Shown piece by piece: positions 9,094 through 19,240 of a stretch of 64,000 nt of DNA (within the stretch, counting starts at the first letter, position 1; each line of letters starts with the position of its first letter). This DNA comes from Gammaproteobacteria bacterium (lineage in GTDB: Bacteria > Pseudomonadota > Gammaproteobacteria > Xanthomonadales > Xanthomonadaceae). The translations under genes were made by a program, and so were the position numbers. A model generated the notes under the pieces. That model was not told the DNA's origin, searched no databases, and worked only from the letters and a program-made list of their open reading frames with translations. The stretch is taken from positions 62,001 to 126,000 of the forward strand of contig JANXRY010000080.1 in the NCBI GenBank assembly GCA_025356635.1, given 5' to 3'.

Positions 9094-9873
9094 TCAGGGC
9101 TTGCGGTACACATGCACGAAACGATCGGTCTTGCCGCGAATCGCAGGATCGAACACATTCGTGGCGTGATCGTCTTCGGCGTTACGCAACACCGGGATGG
9201 ACCCGACCCAGAGCAGGCCATGCGCCTTGAAATCGGCGATGGCGAATTGTTCGTCGATGCGATGCAGTTTCTGGGTGTCGCCCTTGCCGCTGCCCGGGCG
9301 CGCCGCGTGGTCGACGATCAGCAACGTGGCGCCAGGCTTGAGCGCGGTGACGATCTGGTCGAGGAACTGGCCGGCATCGATGGCTGGCCAGTTGTCGCTC
9401 GGATCCGCGACGTACAGGTCGTGGTAGGACATCACGATCAAGGCGCCGTCAAGGCGGTTCTGGCCGAGTTCCATTGCCTCCGGAGGTGTCACCGTGTAAT
9501 GCACATTCGGCAATCTGTTGCCGGCCAGTCGCGGTTCGCGCGACTTCTTAGAATAGCCGTCGTAGGGCGGGTTGTTGACCAGCAAGACCTGACCCTTGGC
9601 ACCGACGATGCTGGCGATGATCTCGCTGTAGTAACCACCACCACCGAGAATGTCGGCAATGGTTTGGCCACGCTTGAAATCAGCCAGAGCCAGCACTTCC
9701 CCTGGATGATCGCGTGCATCGCGTTCGCGATCGGCATCTGAACGCGCCGTATTGGCCAGCGCCGCCGCGATGATGTCGCGCGGCGTCGAGGTTGCCACGC
9801 CGGCGCAGCCGCTGGCGGCCAACAGGCAGGCTGAAAGCAACAGGGAAAGTGCGCGCATACCAGTCTCCATCAT
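9094..9873 (-). CDS. Secreted class I SAM-dependent methyltransferase-like protein
   Basis: Lipoprotein-like N-terminus LLAASGC; RSDADRERDARDHPGEVLALADFKRGQTIADILGGGGYYSEIIA. Confidence 0.8.
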   Translation of the reverse strand: MMETGMRALSLLLSACLLAASGCAGVATSTPRDIIAAALANTARSDADRERDARDHPGEVLALADFKRGQTIADILGGGGYYSEIIASIVGAKGQVLLVNNPPYDGYSKKSREPRLAGNRLPNVHYTVTPPEAMELGQNRLDGALIVMSYHDLYVADPSDNWPAIDAGQFLDQIVTALKPGATLLIVDHAARPGSGKGDTQKLHRIDEQFAIADFKAHGLLWVGSIPVLRNAEDDHATNVFDPAIRGKTDRFVHVYRKP

Positions 9874-9945
9874 CGGATTTAGTCGTTACTATGCCACGCA
9901 GTTTCGCCGTTGCATGGCCCGGAGGTCATGCCGAACACGGTTGTT

Positions 9946-11709
9946 TTACCCTGACTGGCCTTCCAGCGATAAATCGAAACGCTCGACGCGCTCACCCAGC
10001 CACCAGACCACCGTCATCATCTCCACGACCAGCGCTGCACCGGCGATCAGCACTGCCAATGCCGCCCCGATCTGGAAATTTCCCAGCCAACGACCGAGCA
10101 GGAACGCCAGCGCACCCAACACCGCCGCTGGAACCAGGGCAATGGCTGTCACCACCAGGTAGGCACCCATGAAAATCATGCGCTGGCCGGTGGCCTCGAT
10201 ACCGCCCTGACGTGACGACATCGTCGAGGTCCAGGCCGGGAAATACAGCAGGCCGGCAAATGGCACGCACAGGAGCAACGCGGACAGTGGCGGCACCAGC
10301 AGCAGCACCGCGAAGGCAGCGATCAGCAGGTCGGTTGCGGTCAGCCACGCGCTGTCGGCCTGCGGCAGTGACGACATCGCCACGACCAGCAGCAAGAACC
10401 ACTGCACAAAGGTCATCACTGCCATCGGCGAGAGCAGTTCGCCCAGCACGATCTGCCAGCCGCGCAGTGGACTGGCCTTGAGTACATCCATGTACTCCAG
10501 GGTCTGCTGCAGACCTCGTTGCATGAACATCGGTCCAGCGAACACCATGGCGATGCCCAGGCTCAAAGCCAGCCCGGCGGATACTTGCAGCAGGTCGGAC
10601 CCATCGGGATTCGCTGCCAGCCAACGGCCACCGATCAGCACGATCGCGCAGCCAATCAGCCAGGTCCGCAGCCGGTAGAACGGCCCGAGCGCAATCAGGT
10701 TTTTCCATAAGAACGCCGTCGGCACGAATCCGCTCGGCGCGAGCTGGAATGGCGCGCTGCGTGCCTTGCCGGGCTTCGTTGCGGGCCGCTTCCCGGTGCG
10801 CCTGGCGTCGCGGCGCTCGGCCTGCCGACGCGCGCCTTCCAGAGACGCTTCTTCGAAGGCCACGTTCGAGCGCACGACCCAGAAATAATGCGCTACCAGC
10901 AACCCCGATGCCGGCAGGAATGCCCGCATGAAGGCGCCAGTATCGGTCGCAAACAAGGGTTGCACCAGCACGCGAAACGGCGCCAGCAACCACCATACCG
11001 GTGCCGCGGCAAACACAGTGGTCAGGTACCGCAGCATGCTCCGGGCATCGACCAGGTCCTGGCCGGACGGTGGCGCCAGGCTCCCGCGTAGCCAGAATGC
11101 ACAAGCCGCCGACACCAGCAGCACGCCACCACCGATCAGCCAGCGCCGGCGCGCATTGCCGATGCCCAGTTCCAGCAAGCGCTCGCGGGTGAACGATGCA
11201 CCCATGAAATGCAGGCTCATCGTCGACAGCAACAACCACCAGCTGGCGGCATGCATGATCGACACGGCAGCCAACGGCCCGCTGCGCCGGAACACCAGCG
11301 ACATCACGAAGGCCGAGAAAAAAATTCCAAGCTGCGAGCGATAGAGCTGGAAATGGATCAGCATCCGGCGCGACAGTGGGGCTGGAAACAGGAAGACCGC
11401 TTCCGCCTCGGTGAACTTCAAGGCAGCTCGTTTGCTCGGCACCAGCCAGGCCAGCAGTACGATCACCATCAGGAACAATGCCGCCAGCGACAACCAGATC
11501 GGCAGCAAGTCAGGCGGCAGCATGTGCGCGTCGCCGCGCATCGGGGGGTTGAATATGCGACGGAACAGGAAGAAATACAGGTAGGCGCCACCAACGATGG
11601 CACCCAGCAGGTATTTCGGCTGGCGCAGTCGCTTGAGCCGCTGCACGAGGCGATTGCGCAGCGAGGTCAGCTGCAGGTAGACGACGGCATTGACCACGGA
11701 ACGACTCAC
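9946..11709 (-). CDS. ABC exporter permease
   Basis: Multi-TM protein, stop overlaps/adjacent organisation with downstream-encoded ATPase (11706..12443). Confidence 0.78.
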   Translation of the reverse strand: MSRSVVNAVVYLQLTSLRNRLVQRLKRLRQPKYLLGAIVGGAYLYFFLFRRIFNPPMRGDAHMLPPDLLPIWLSLAALFLMVIVLLAWLVPSKRAALKFTEAEAVFLFPAPLSRRMLIHFQLYRSQLGIFFSAFVMSLVFRRSGPLAAVSIMHAASWWLLLSTMSLHFMGASFTRERLLELGIGNARRRWLIGGGVLLVSAACAFWLRGSLAPPSGQDLVDARSMLRYLTTVFAAAPVWWLLAPFRVLVQPLFATDTGAFMRAFLPASGLLVAHYFWVVRSNVAFEEASLEGARRQAERRDARRTGKRPATKPGKARSAPFQLAPSGFVPTAFLWKNLIALGPFYRLRTWLIGCAIVLIGGRWLAANPDGSDLLQVSAGLALSLGIAMVFAGPMFMQRGLQQTLEYMDVLKASPLRGWQIVLGELLSPMAVMTFVQWFLLLVVAMSSLPQADSAWLTATDLLIAAFAVLLLVPPLSALLLCVPFAGLLYFPAWTSTMSSRQGGIEATGQRMIFMGAYLVVTAIALVPAAVLGALAFLLGRWLGNFQIGAALAVLIAGAALVVEMMTVVWWLGERVERFDLSLEGQSG

Positions 11710-12443
11710 GACGGTCGCTGCTCGACGTCGCCAGTGGCGCGGAAGAACACGTCTTCAAGACTGATGTCGCTGCCGCCGGAGTAGCGTGCCTGTACTTCGG
11801 CCACGGTGCCATCAGCGACTTTCTCGCCATTTTTCAGGATAAGCAGGTGCGTGCAGACTTCCTCGACCAGGCTGAGCAAGTGCGAACTGAGGATGATCGC
11901 GGTACCGTCGCGGGACAGACGGCGCATGACCTCCTTCATCCGGCGGATACCGCCCGGATCGAGGCCAGTGAGCGGCTCGTCGAAGATCACCGCCTTCGGT
12001 TGATGCAACAGGCCGCAGGCGATGGCGAGTTTCTGCTTCATGCCGCGCGACAATTCACCGGGCAGCATGTCCTTTTTGTCGGTCATTTCCAGTTCGGCCA
12101 GAATCGGTTCGGCGCGCGCGACGTAATCGCTCACGCCGTAGAGACGGGCGACGAAGTTCAGGTGCTGGGCGACGGTGAGATATTCGAACAGCCGTGGCTC
12201 GTCGGGAATGAACGCCAGTTGCCGCTTGGCCTCGGCCGGCTGCGCGAGAACGTCCACGCCACCCAAGCGGATGCTGCCCTGGGTCGGCGGGATGATGCCG
12301 GCGATGCAACGCAAGGTCGTGGTCTTGCCGGCGCCGTTCGGGCCGACCAGCCCCATGACCTGACCAGGCCCGAGGGAAAACGATAGATCGCGCACGGCGG
12401 TGAACTGGTCGTAGCACTTGGTCAGGTGGGCGACGTCGATCAT
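11706..12443 (-). CDS. ABC transporter ATP-binding protein
   Basis: GPNGAGKTTTLRC Walker A, LSRGMKQKLAIACGL signature, VIFDEPLTGLDP Walker B. Confidence 0.93.
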   Translation of the reverse strand: MIDVAHLTKCYDQFTAVRDLSFSLGPGQVMGLVGPNGAGKTTTLRCIAGIIPPTQGSIRLGGVDVLAQPAEAKRQLAFIPDEPRLFEYLTVAQHLNFVARLYGVSDYVARAEPILAELEMTDKKDMLPGELSRGMKQKLAIACGLLHQPKAVIFDEPLTGLDPGGIRRMKEVMRRLSRDGTAIILSSHLLSLVEEVCTHLLILKNGEKVADGTVAEVQARYSGGSDISLEDVFFRATGDVEQRPS

Positions 12444-12518
12444 CAGCGGATGCCTGCGGGGTGAGTGGTGGCGAGTGTAGCCCGGGAGACCATTGCGCGT
12501 GTCTGACGCCTGATGTAA

Positions 12519-13292
12519 TCAAAAGCGCAGCGACAAGCAGCTCAATCCGCCATCCATCTTGGCGAATTCGCCCATCGGCAAGGGCAGGCAGCGATAGCCG
12601 AGCGCCTCCAGGCGCGTTCGCAAATGCGGAAACCCGCTGGCCAGCAGCACCGCATCGTTCACCCGCACAGCGTTGGCTGCATAAGCTTCGTCGGCCTCGG
12701 TGCGCACGATTGCGAAACCGGCGAAAGCCGGATGCGCGGCGAGTTCGTCGATCACCAGCAAGCGGCCGTCACCCAGCCAGGACATGCCGCTCTTCAAGTG
12801 CAGGATCGTGTGCAAATCGCGCACGTCAACCACGCTCGAGGTGTAGCCGACCGAGGCCAGCCAGTGCCCGAGTTGCGCCGCGCCTGCTGCGTTGGTCCGG
12901 TGCGAGAGGCCGATGAAAACATGCCGGCCGGCTTCGCAGATATCGCCACCATCCACCGTACCCGGCGCGTCGATGCGTGCAAGCAGCGGGTAGTGAGTGC
13001 GCAGCTCGTCGGCGATGACCGCGACTTCACCCTGACGCGAATCAGCACCGGGGCGGGTAAGGATCGCGCCCTCGGGCAGTACGATGGCGGTGTCCTCGAC
13101 GAAAGTGCCATCGGGATAACGCGGGTCGGCAGGCAATACCGTCAGCGTCAGGCCGCAATCGCGCAAGGCCTGGCAGTACGTCGCATGTTGCTCGAATGTC
13201 TGCGAAAGCGATGGCGCGCCGAGATCTTCACGAGTCAATCCGTCGGCGAAATTGTTGCCCGGCAAGCGGACGATGGCGTGGGTGAACTGCAT
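12519..13292 (-). CDS. Dimethylargininase/amidinotransferase-fold protein (DDAH-like)
   Basis: YPDGTFVEDTAIVLPEGAILTRPGADSRQGE, VDGGDI, C-terminal MDGGLSCLSLRF. Confidence 0.83.
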   Translation of the reverse strand: MQFTHAIVRLPGNNFADGLTREDLGAPSLSQTFEQHATYCQALRDCGLTLTVLPADPRYPDGTFVEDTAIVLPEGAILTRPGADSRQGEVAVIADELRTHYPLLARIDAPGTVDGGDICEAGRHVFIGLSHRTNAAGAAQLGHWLASVGYTSSVVDVRDLHTILHLKSGMSWLGDGRLLVIDELAAHPAFAGFAIVRTEADEAYAANAVRVNDAVLLASGFPHLRTRLEALGYRCLPLPMGEFAKMDGGLSCLSLRF

Positions 13293-13305
13293 CGCGGTCG
13301 CCGCC

Positions 13306-14616
13306 TCAGTGGTTGCCGAGCACGATCGTGCCCTGCTTCATCACCAGCGCCGGATGCTCGGTGGCGCGGATGTTCTGCAGCACGTTGCCCGGCACGGCGA
13401 CGATATCGGCGAACTTGCCCGTCTCCAGCGTGCCGGTATCGCCATCGACGCCAAGCAAGCGGGCGGCGCCCTGGCTGCTGGTCAATAGCGCTGCCGACGG
13501 CGTCATACCGACATCCACGTAGTCGCCGAATTCCTGCGCGTTGATGCCATGCGGGTAAACCGCAGCATCGGTGCCAAAGGCAATCGGCACGCCAATGCGC
13601 AGCGCGTTCTTCATCATCGCGGTATGGGCCGCACCAGCGGCGCGGGCCTTGGCGGCGATTTTTGGCGGGTAGGAATCGGCCTTGGCCAGTACCCAAAGCT
13701 GGGTCATGCGGGTCGGGACCAGGTAGACGCCACGTTGCTTCATCAATTCCAGCGTGGCTGGTTGCATGAAGCTGCCGTGTTCGATCGAATCAACACCAGC
13801 CTCGATCGCCTGCCGCGCGGCAAGATCGCCATGGCTGTGCGCGGCGACCTTGCGGCCCCAGGTGTGGGCTTCACCGATGATTGCCGACAATTCGGCCTGC
13901 GTCAGCTGCGGCACATCGACCGGATCGGACTCCGAGAGCACGCCGCCCGAAGCGCAGATCTTGATCACATCGGCACCGAATTTCATCTGCTCGCGAACCG
14001 CCAGCCGGCATGACTCGGGGCCATTGCACACGCCTTCGAGCGGGCCGGGCTCGGGCACGCGTTCGGGCGGAAACGGCGAAGCGTCGCAGTGACCACCGGT
14101 GGAGCCGATGGCATGGCCGGCAACGAGCATGCGCGGGCCCTCGACCAGACCGTCGTTGATGGCATTGCGCAGGGCGACATCGACGAAATCCGACGCGCCG
14201 ACATTGCGCACGGTAGTGAACCCCGCTTCAAGCGTGACCTTGGCGTTGCGCGCGGCGTGGAAGGATTGCTCCACCGGGAAGCGCAGCATGTCTTCGTAGA
14301 AACCTTCCGCCCAGTTGTCGTTGTGATCGTCGGCGATGTGCACATGCGCATCAATGAACCCTGGCAGCAAGGTGGCGTCGCCAAGTTCGACCACCCGGGC
14401 GCCGGCAGGAATGATCGCTGCACTGCCAACTCCAACGATGCGGTTGCCTTGCACCACGATCAATCCAGGGCTGCTGAGCTGGCCACTGCGGCCATCGAAC
14501 AGATGCGCGGCTTTCAACACGATCGTTGCCGGCATCGCGGCATGCGGCGCATCCTGTGCCTGACTCGACATCGCCAACAACACGCCCGCCGCCAATCCCA
14601 GCATTCGAAGTTTCAT
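13306..14616 (-). CDS. Amidohydrolase family protein, secreted
   Basis: LPGFIDAHVHI metal motif, GADVIKICASGGV, AHSHGDLAARQAI, GTDAAVYPHG; signal peptide MKLRMLGLAAGVLLAMSSQAQ. Confidence 0.88.
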   Translation of the reverse strand: MKLRMLGLAAGVLLAMSSQAQDAPHAAMPATIVLKAAHLFDGRSGQLSSPGLIVVQGNRIVGVGSAAIIPAGARVVELGDATLLPGFIDAHVHIADDHNDNWAEGFYEDMLRFPVEQSFHAARNAKVTLEAGFTTVRNVGASDFVDVALRNAINDGLVEGPRMLVAGHAIGSTGGHCDASPFPPERVPEPGPLEGVCNGPESCRLAVREQMKFGADVIKICASGGVLSESDPVDVPQLTQAELSAIIGEAHTWGRKVAAHSHGDLAARQAIEAGVDSIEHGSFMQPATLELMKQRGVYLVPTRMTQLWVLAKADSYPPKIAAKARAAGAAHTAMMKNALRIGVPIAFGTDAAVYPHGINAQEFGDYVDVGMTPSAALLTSSQGAARLLGVDGDTGTLETGKFADIVAVPGNVLQNIRATEHPALVMKQGTIVLGNH

Positions 14617-14747
14617 GTGCCGCCCTCCCGGAGTGAAAGAGCAGTGTAACCATCGCCCCGGCCGGCGACCACCGCCGCAATGGCTGCCATTGCCCGGAAG
14701 ACAGGGGTAAGGTATCTGTTCGTTCTGTAACGCCAACGGAAGACACC

Positions 14748-15974
14748 ATGCGCATGCCGCTTTTGCTTCTCGCCCTCGCCCTCGTTTCCCTGTCCACGCC
14801 CGGCCTGGCGCAATCGCCGGCCGCGCCACCGGCGCAAGCAGCCCAGCCCGTTGATTCGGTGGCGACGCTGGTCGGTCGACTCGATCTCGGAAAATACAAA
14901 GCGACGATCAAGGCGCTCACCACGTTCGGCGATCGCCGCCAGGGAACCCAACGCAATCGCAAAGCGGTTGCCTGGATCGAGGAGCAACTCAAACGTTACG
15001 GCTGCAGCAATGTCGAACGCCTGCACTTCAGTTATCAGGCGCCACCGTCAGCTCGGCCACGCAACGATATGCCAATGGTGCCGGTGATCGCCTCCGGTGA
15101 AGTGCGTGGCGGCGTGGGTGGCTCGCGCTATCGCGGCATCACCAAGGCAACAGGCGTCAACACCGACCCGATCCGGCAGCCGGATGAAAAACTGCGCGCA
15201 CTCGACAGCGAACCGGCCAGTGACGGCGTGCGCGACGACGTTTACTGCACCAAGATCGGCAGCACCCATCCCGAAGAAATGTACCTCGTCGGCGCGCATC
15301 TGGACGGCCACGGTTGGGGCGAAGCGGCCAACGACGACGGCTCCGGCGTCGCGCTGGTCATGGAGTTGGCGCGCGTGTTCAACATGCCGGACGTGAAGAC
15401 CGAGCGCTCGATCCGCTTCGTGCTCTGGAACAACGAGGAAACCGGCTTGAACGGCTCGCAGGCCTACGTCGACCAGCGTGCCGCCCTGCAAGGCCAGGAA
15501 TCGCCGAAAGGTTCGGGCAAATATCCGGAGCCGCGTTGGCTGGCCATGATCCAGCACGACATGATGCTCTGGGACCATGGCATGCCGCACGCCGACGGCA
15601 GCTGGAATCCGGAGCAACGGCCGGAAGCCGACGTCAACATCGAGTTCCAGTCGAAATCAAGATTCGCCGATGCGGCGATGAAGCTCGGCTTCTTCTTCCG
15701 CGACGCCAACGAAAAATACGCGGCCGATTATCCGGCCGCCGTCGGGCCGCACATGACCAACACCGACTCGACCCCGTTCATGGATCTGGTGCCTGCGCTC
15801 AGCTTGCGCGAAAACGAGCGCGGCATGCAAACCGGCGCCGGCTGGAACCCAACCTGGCACCAGCCCATGGACGTCTATTCGATGTTCTCGGACAAGGACT
15901 TCCGGCTCGGCCTCAATGCTGCGCAAACAACCCTGGGCGCGGTCGGCCAATTGGCCGGCGCGACGCTGAAATAA
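14748..15974 (+). CDS. M28 family metallopeptidase
   Basis: LVGAHLDGHGWGEAANDDGSGVALVMELARVF, LWNNEETGLNGSQAY; signal peptide. Confidence 0.85.
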   Translation: MRMPLLLLALALVSLSTPGLAQSPAAPPAQAAQPVDSVATLVGRLDLGKYKATIKALTTFGDRRQGTQRNRKAVAWIEEQLKRYGCSNVERLHFSYQAPPSARPRNDMPMVPVIASGEVRGGVGGSRYRGITKATGVNTDPIRQPDEKLRALDSEPASDGVRDDVYCTKIGSTHPEEMYLVGAHLDGHGWGEAANDDGSGVALVMELARVFNMPDVKTERSIRFVLWNNEETGLNGSQAYVDQRAALQGQESPKGSGKYPEPRWLAMIQHDMMLWDHGMPHADGSWNPEQRPEADVNIEFQSKSRFADAAMKLGFFFRDANEKYAADYPAAVGPHMTNTDSTPFMDLVPALSLRENERGMQTGAGWNPTWHQPMDVYSMFSDKDFRLGLNAAQTTLGAVGQLAGATLK

Positions 15975-16152
15975 TCAGCACAGCCTAGTCGGGAAGCGTA
16001 ACGCCGGAACCACCCATCTCGGCCGGCATATCGCGCATCTTGGTCACGCTATCGTGGATGTGCAGTACGGTTTCCAGGTAGTGCACGTGCACGCCTGGCC
16101 TGAAAAAATCTAAGCCAGCGGCAGGGGCCATGCGTGAAGCGAGCAAGCAGCT

Positions 16153-17238
16153 ATGATCCGGACTCCCCTCAGATCGGCCATCGCCATGAAACGTCTCACC
16201 GCTCCCACCCTCACCGCCACGCTGGTACTTCTGACCGCCTGCGCGCATTCGCCTGTGACATCGACGGCGACGACCGCGTCGCCATACGTGGTCGAGCGGC
16301 AGTTCGCCATCGGCGGCACCGGGCGCTGGGACCTGCTCGCGGTCGACAGCGACCGGTATCATCTGTTCCTGAGCCGTAGCGATCACATCGACATCGTCGA
16401 CACACGCAGCGGCGAGCGCGTCGGCACGCTGGCCGGTACCGACGGCGTGCACGGCATCGCTATCGCGCCCGGCCTGATGCGCGGCTACAGCACCAATGGC
16501 CACAGCGACACGGTCACCGAATTCGACCTGGCCACGTTCGCACGCATCCGCGATATTCCGGTCAACGGCCATTCGCCGGATGCCGTGCTGTTCGATTCAG
16601 GCTCAGGCCATCTATTCGTGTTCAATGCCCACAGCAATAATGCCTCGGTGATCGATCCGGCCAGCGGCAAGGAGATCGCAACCATCGCCTTCGAGGGCAA
16701 TCCGGAATTGCCGGCCGCCGACGGCCATGGCCACCTGTTTGTCAATATCGAGGACAGGGCGCAGATGGTGCGGATCGACACAGCCACGCTGAAGATCATC
16801 GATACCTGGCCGCTTGCCGGCTGCGAGGAACCCTCCGGACTGGCGCTGGATACGGTGCACGGACGGCTGTTCTCGACATGCCAGAACCAGGTCCTGGTCG
16901 TTACCGATGCCGGTGACGGCCATCCGGTCGCGCAACTCGCCATCGGCGAAGGCCCGGATGGTGCCGAGTTCGACCCGCAGCGGCAACTCGCCTTCGTCCC
17001 CAGCGGAAAGTCCGGCGTGTTGACCCTCGTGCACGAGGACGACCCCGATCATTTCCGTATCGTGCAGACGCTGCCCACGCAAGCCAGCGCCCGCACCCTC
17101 ACGCTCGATCCGCAGACGCATCGCCTATACATGCCGGCAGCGCGCTTCGAGCCGCAGCTGGAAGGCAGCAAGGAACGGCCGCCGATGATCGCCGACAGCT
17201 TTACCGTGATCGAGGTCGGCAGCGGCGAAGAACGCTAG
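16153..17238 (+). CDS. YncE-like beta-propeller lipoprotein
   Basis: LLTACAHSPV lipobox; repeated YncE/NHL-like blades. Confidence 0.78.
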   Translation: MIRTPLRSAIAMKRLTAPTLTATLVLLTACAHSPVTSTATTASPYVVERQFAIGGTGRWDLLAVDSDRYHLFLSRSDHIDIVDTRSGERVGTLAGTDGVHGIAIAPGLMRGYSTNGHSDTVTEFDLATFARIRDIPVNGHSPDAVLFDSGSGHLFVFNAHSNNASVIDPASGKEIATIAFEGNPELPAADGHGHLFVNIEDRAQMVRIDTATLKIIDTWPLAGCEEPSGLALDTVHGRLFSTCQNQVLVVTDAGDGHPVAQLAIGEGPDGAEFDPQRQLAFVPSGKSGVLTLVHEDDPDHFRIVQTLPTQASARTLTLDPQTHRLYMPAARFEPQLEGSKERPPMIADSFTVIEVGSGEER

Positions 17239-17309
17239 CACCAGGCTTCGAGCCTGATAGCATTGCCCGCTGATACCGCCGGGGATTCGCGGCAGTCGAA
17301 AGGAAAATC

Positions 17310-18611
17310 ATGCTTGGACTTTCACGCTATCAATGGGCCGTCCTGTTCGCCGCCTGGCTGGGCTGGGGCTTCGATGTCTTCGATGGAATGCTGTTCAACT
17401 ATGTCGCGCCAAACTGTGTGCCGACGCTATTGCATCTGACCATCGGTTCGCCGGAAGCGAAAAGCGCCACGCTGTATTGGAACGGCCTTCTGACCTCGAT
17501 CCTGTTGCTCGGTTGGGCGGTCGGTGGCGTGCTGTTCGGCTATCTGGGCGATCGCATTGGTCGCACCAAAACACTGCTGCTGACCATGCTGCTGTACGCC
17601 TTCGGCACCGCCGCGTGCGCGCTGGCGCCGAACATCTGGGTGCTGGCCCTGTGCCGCGTGGTCGCCGCGCTGGGCATCGGTGGCGAATGGGCCGCCGGCG
17701 CCTCGATGGTGGCCGAAGTGGTGCCGGAAAAACGCCGCGTCGAAGCGGGCGCGTTACTCTACACGGCCGCGCCGATGGGACTGTTCCTGGCCACCTACGT
17801 GAACTTCTGGGTCGCCGGCGACTGGATGAAAAACGCACCTGAAACCTCCTGGCGTTACGTTTTCCTGTTCGGCCTGATTCCTGCCGCCGTCGCCTTCATC
17901 GTCAGATTGTTCCTGAAGGAACCCGAGCGCTGGCAGAACGCAATGCTGAACTCGGCGCCGGTGCGCCTGGGCGAAATCTTCGCGCCACAGTACCGGCGCG
18001 CGACGATCTGTGGCGTGGCGATGGCGGTGGTCGCGCTGATCACTTGGTGGAGTTGCAATGCCTTCATCCCCACCGTCGCCAGCGGGCTCGCACAAGCTAC
18101 CGCGGCCGCGACCCAATTGGACAAGAGCGCCACGCTGGCGCTGGTGGAAGCCTGGAAATTCAAGGCGACGTTCTGGTTCAACATGGGCGGACTGCTCGGT
18201 ACGCTGCTGACCATTCCGGTGGCGAAGCTGCTAGGTCGCAAGCCGCTGTTCCTGATTTATTTCACGGCATCGGCTGCGTCCCTGTTCGCAACGTTCGGCC
18301 TGGATCTGGATGCACAGACCCGCCTTTACATGTACTTCTGCATCGGCCTGTCGATCTTCGGCGTGTTCGGCAGTTTCACCTACTACCTGCCGGAATTGTT
18401 CCCGACCCGCCTGCGCGCGACCGGCGCCGGCTTTTGCTACAACATCGGCCGGGTGATCGCCTCGATCGGCCCGTTCGTGGTTGGCGCCATCGCCGCGCGC
18501 GGCGCCTCGTCCACCATCTCGACGCTGTTCTACCTTGGCTTCGTGCCGCTGGCCGGCTTGCTGTTACTGCCGTTGGTGATCGAAACCAAGGGTCGCGCGC
18601 TGGCGGACTGA
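17310..18611 (+). CDS. MFS transporter
   Basis: Twelve-TM pattern; GYLGDRIGRTKTLLLTML. Confidence 0.88.
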   Translation: MLGLSRYQWAVLFAAWLGWGFDVFDGMLFNYVAPNCVPTLLHLTIGSPEAKSATLYWNGLLTSILLLGWAVGGVLFGYLGDRIGRTKTLLLTMLLYAFGTAACALAPNIWVLALCRVVAALGIGGEWAAGASMVAEVVPEKRRVEAGALLYTAAPMGLFLATYVNFWVAGDWMKNAPETSWRYVFLFGLIPAAVAFIVRLFLKEPERWQNAMLNSAPVRLGEIFAPQYRRATICGVAMAVVALITWWSCNAFIPTVASGLAQATAAATQLDKSATLALVEAWKFKATFWFNMGGLLGTLLTIPVAKLLGRKPLFLIYFTASAASLFATFGLDLDAQTRLYMYFCIGLSIFGVFGSFTYYLPELFPTRLRATGAGFCYNIGRVIASIGPFVVGAIAARGASSTISTLFYLGFVPLAGLLLLPLVIETKGRALAD

Positions 18612-19141
18612 CTGCTGGCGACCGTCGCCGTCATAACCAGGTTCGCTACCGGATAACCACGCTGGGCGGCGTGCGTCTTGATCTGTTCGAACAAGGCGCG
18701 ATCGAGAGTCGGTTCGCGCGACAGGATCCACAAGTACTTCCGGCTCGGGCCACCGACCACGGCCCAGCGATAGTCGGGATCCAGTTCCACCACCCAGTAG
18801 TCGGCCCAGACCATCGGCAACCAGCCCAGCCAGTCCGGCGCGAAGCGTACCTGCAGCGCCGCGGGCGAGCCGCCAGCCACGCGCCGGGCTTCGCCAACCA
18901 CCGACATCATGCTGCCGTCCTTGGCCCGGCAGGCGTTGTGCACGCGGATGCGGCCGTTGTTCTGAAGGGTGTAGGTCGCCGTGGTGCGATCCACGCAATT
19001 GCGCTGGAAGAACATCGGCAGGTGCGCAATCTCGTACCACTGGCCGACATAGCGGTTGAGGTCGAGCGCGGGCACGGGCGCGTTGGGAAGGCTAGGCGCA
19101 GCCACTGCAAGTACAGCGGCGATGAACAGGGACGGCGACAT
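18530..19141 (-). CDS. Lipocalin (Blc-like)
   Basis: LDLNRYVGQWYEIAHLPMFFQRNC lipocalin motif; DPDYRWAVVGGPSRKYLWILSREP. Confidence 0.87.
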   Translation of the reverse strand: MSPSLFIAAVLAVAAPSLPNAPVPALDLNRYVGQWYEIAHLPMFFQRNCVDRTTATYTLQNNGRIRVHNACRAKDGSMMSVVGEARRVAGGSPAALQVRFAPDWLGWLPMVWADYWVVELDPDYRWAVVGGPSRKYLWILSREPTLDRALFEQIKTHAAQRGYPVANLVMTATVASSQSASARPLVSITNGSNSKPASGTKPR

Positions 19142-19240
19142 GGGAATCTCCTGGGGTACTGCGCTTTGCAAGCCATGAACCATTCCGACGGTGCGCCGGC
19201 GCACACAGGCGGTGATGCGCTGAGTGTAAGCTAAGACACG

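Noticed and set aside
17234-17261. Hairpin CAGGCT-TCG-AGCCTG after the YncE-like gene
   Set aside because: Plausible terminator stem but short and without a T-tract, so not called as a feature.
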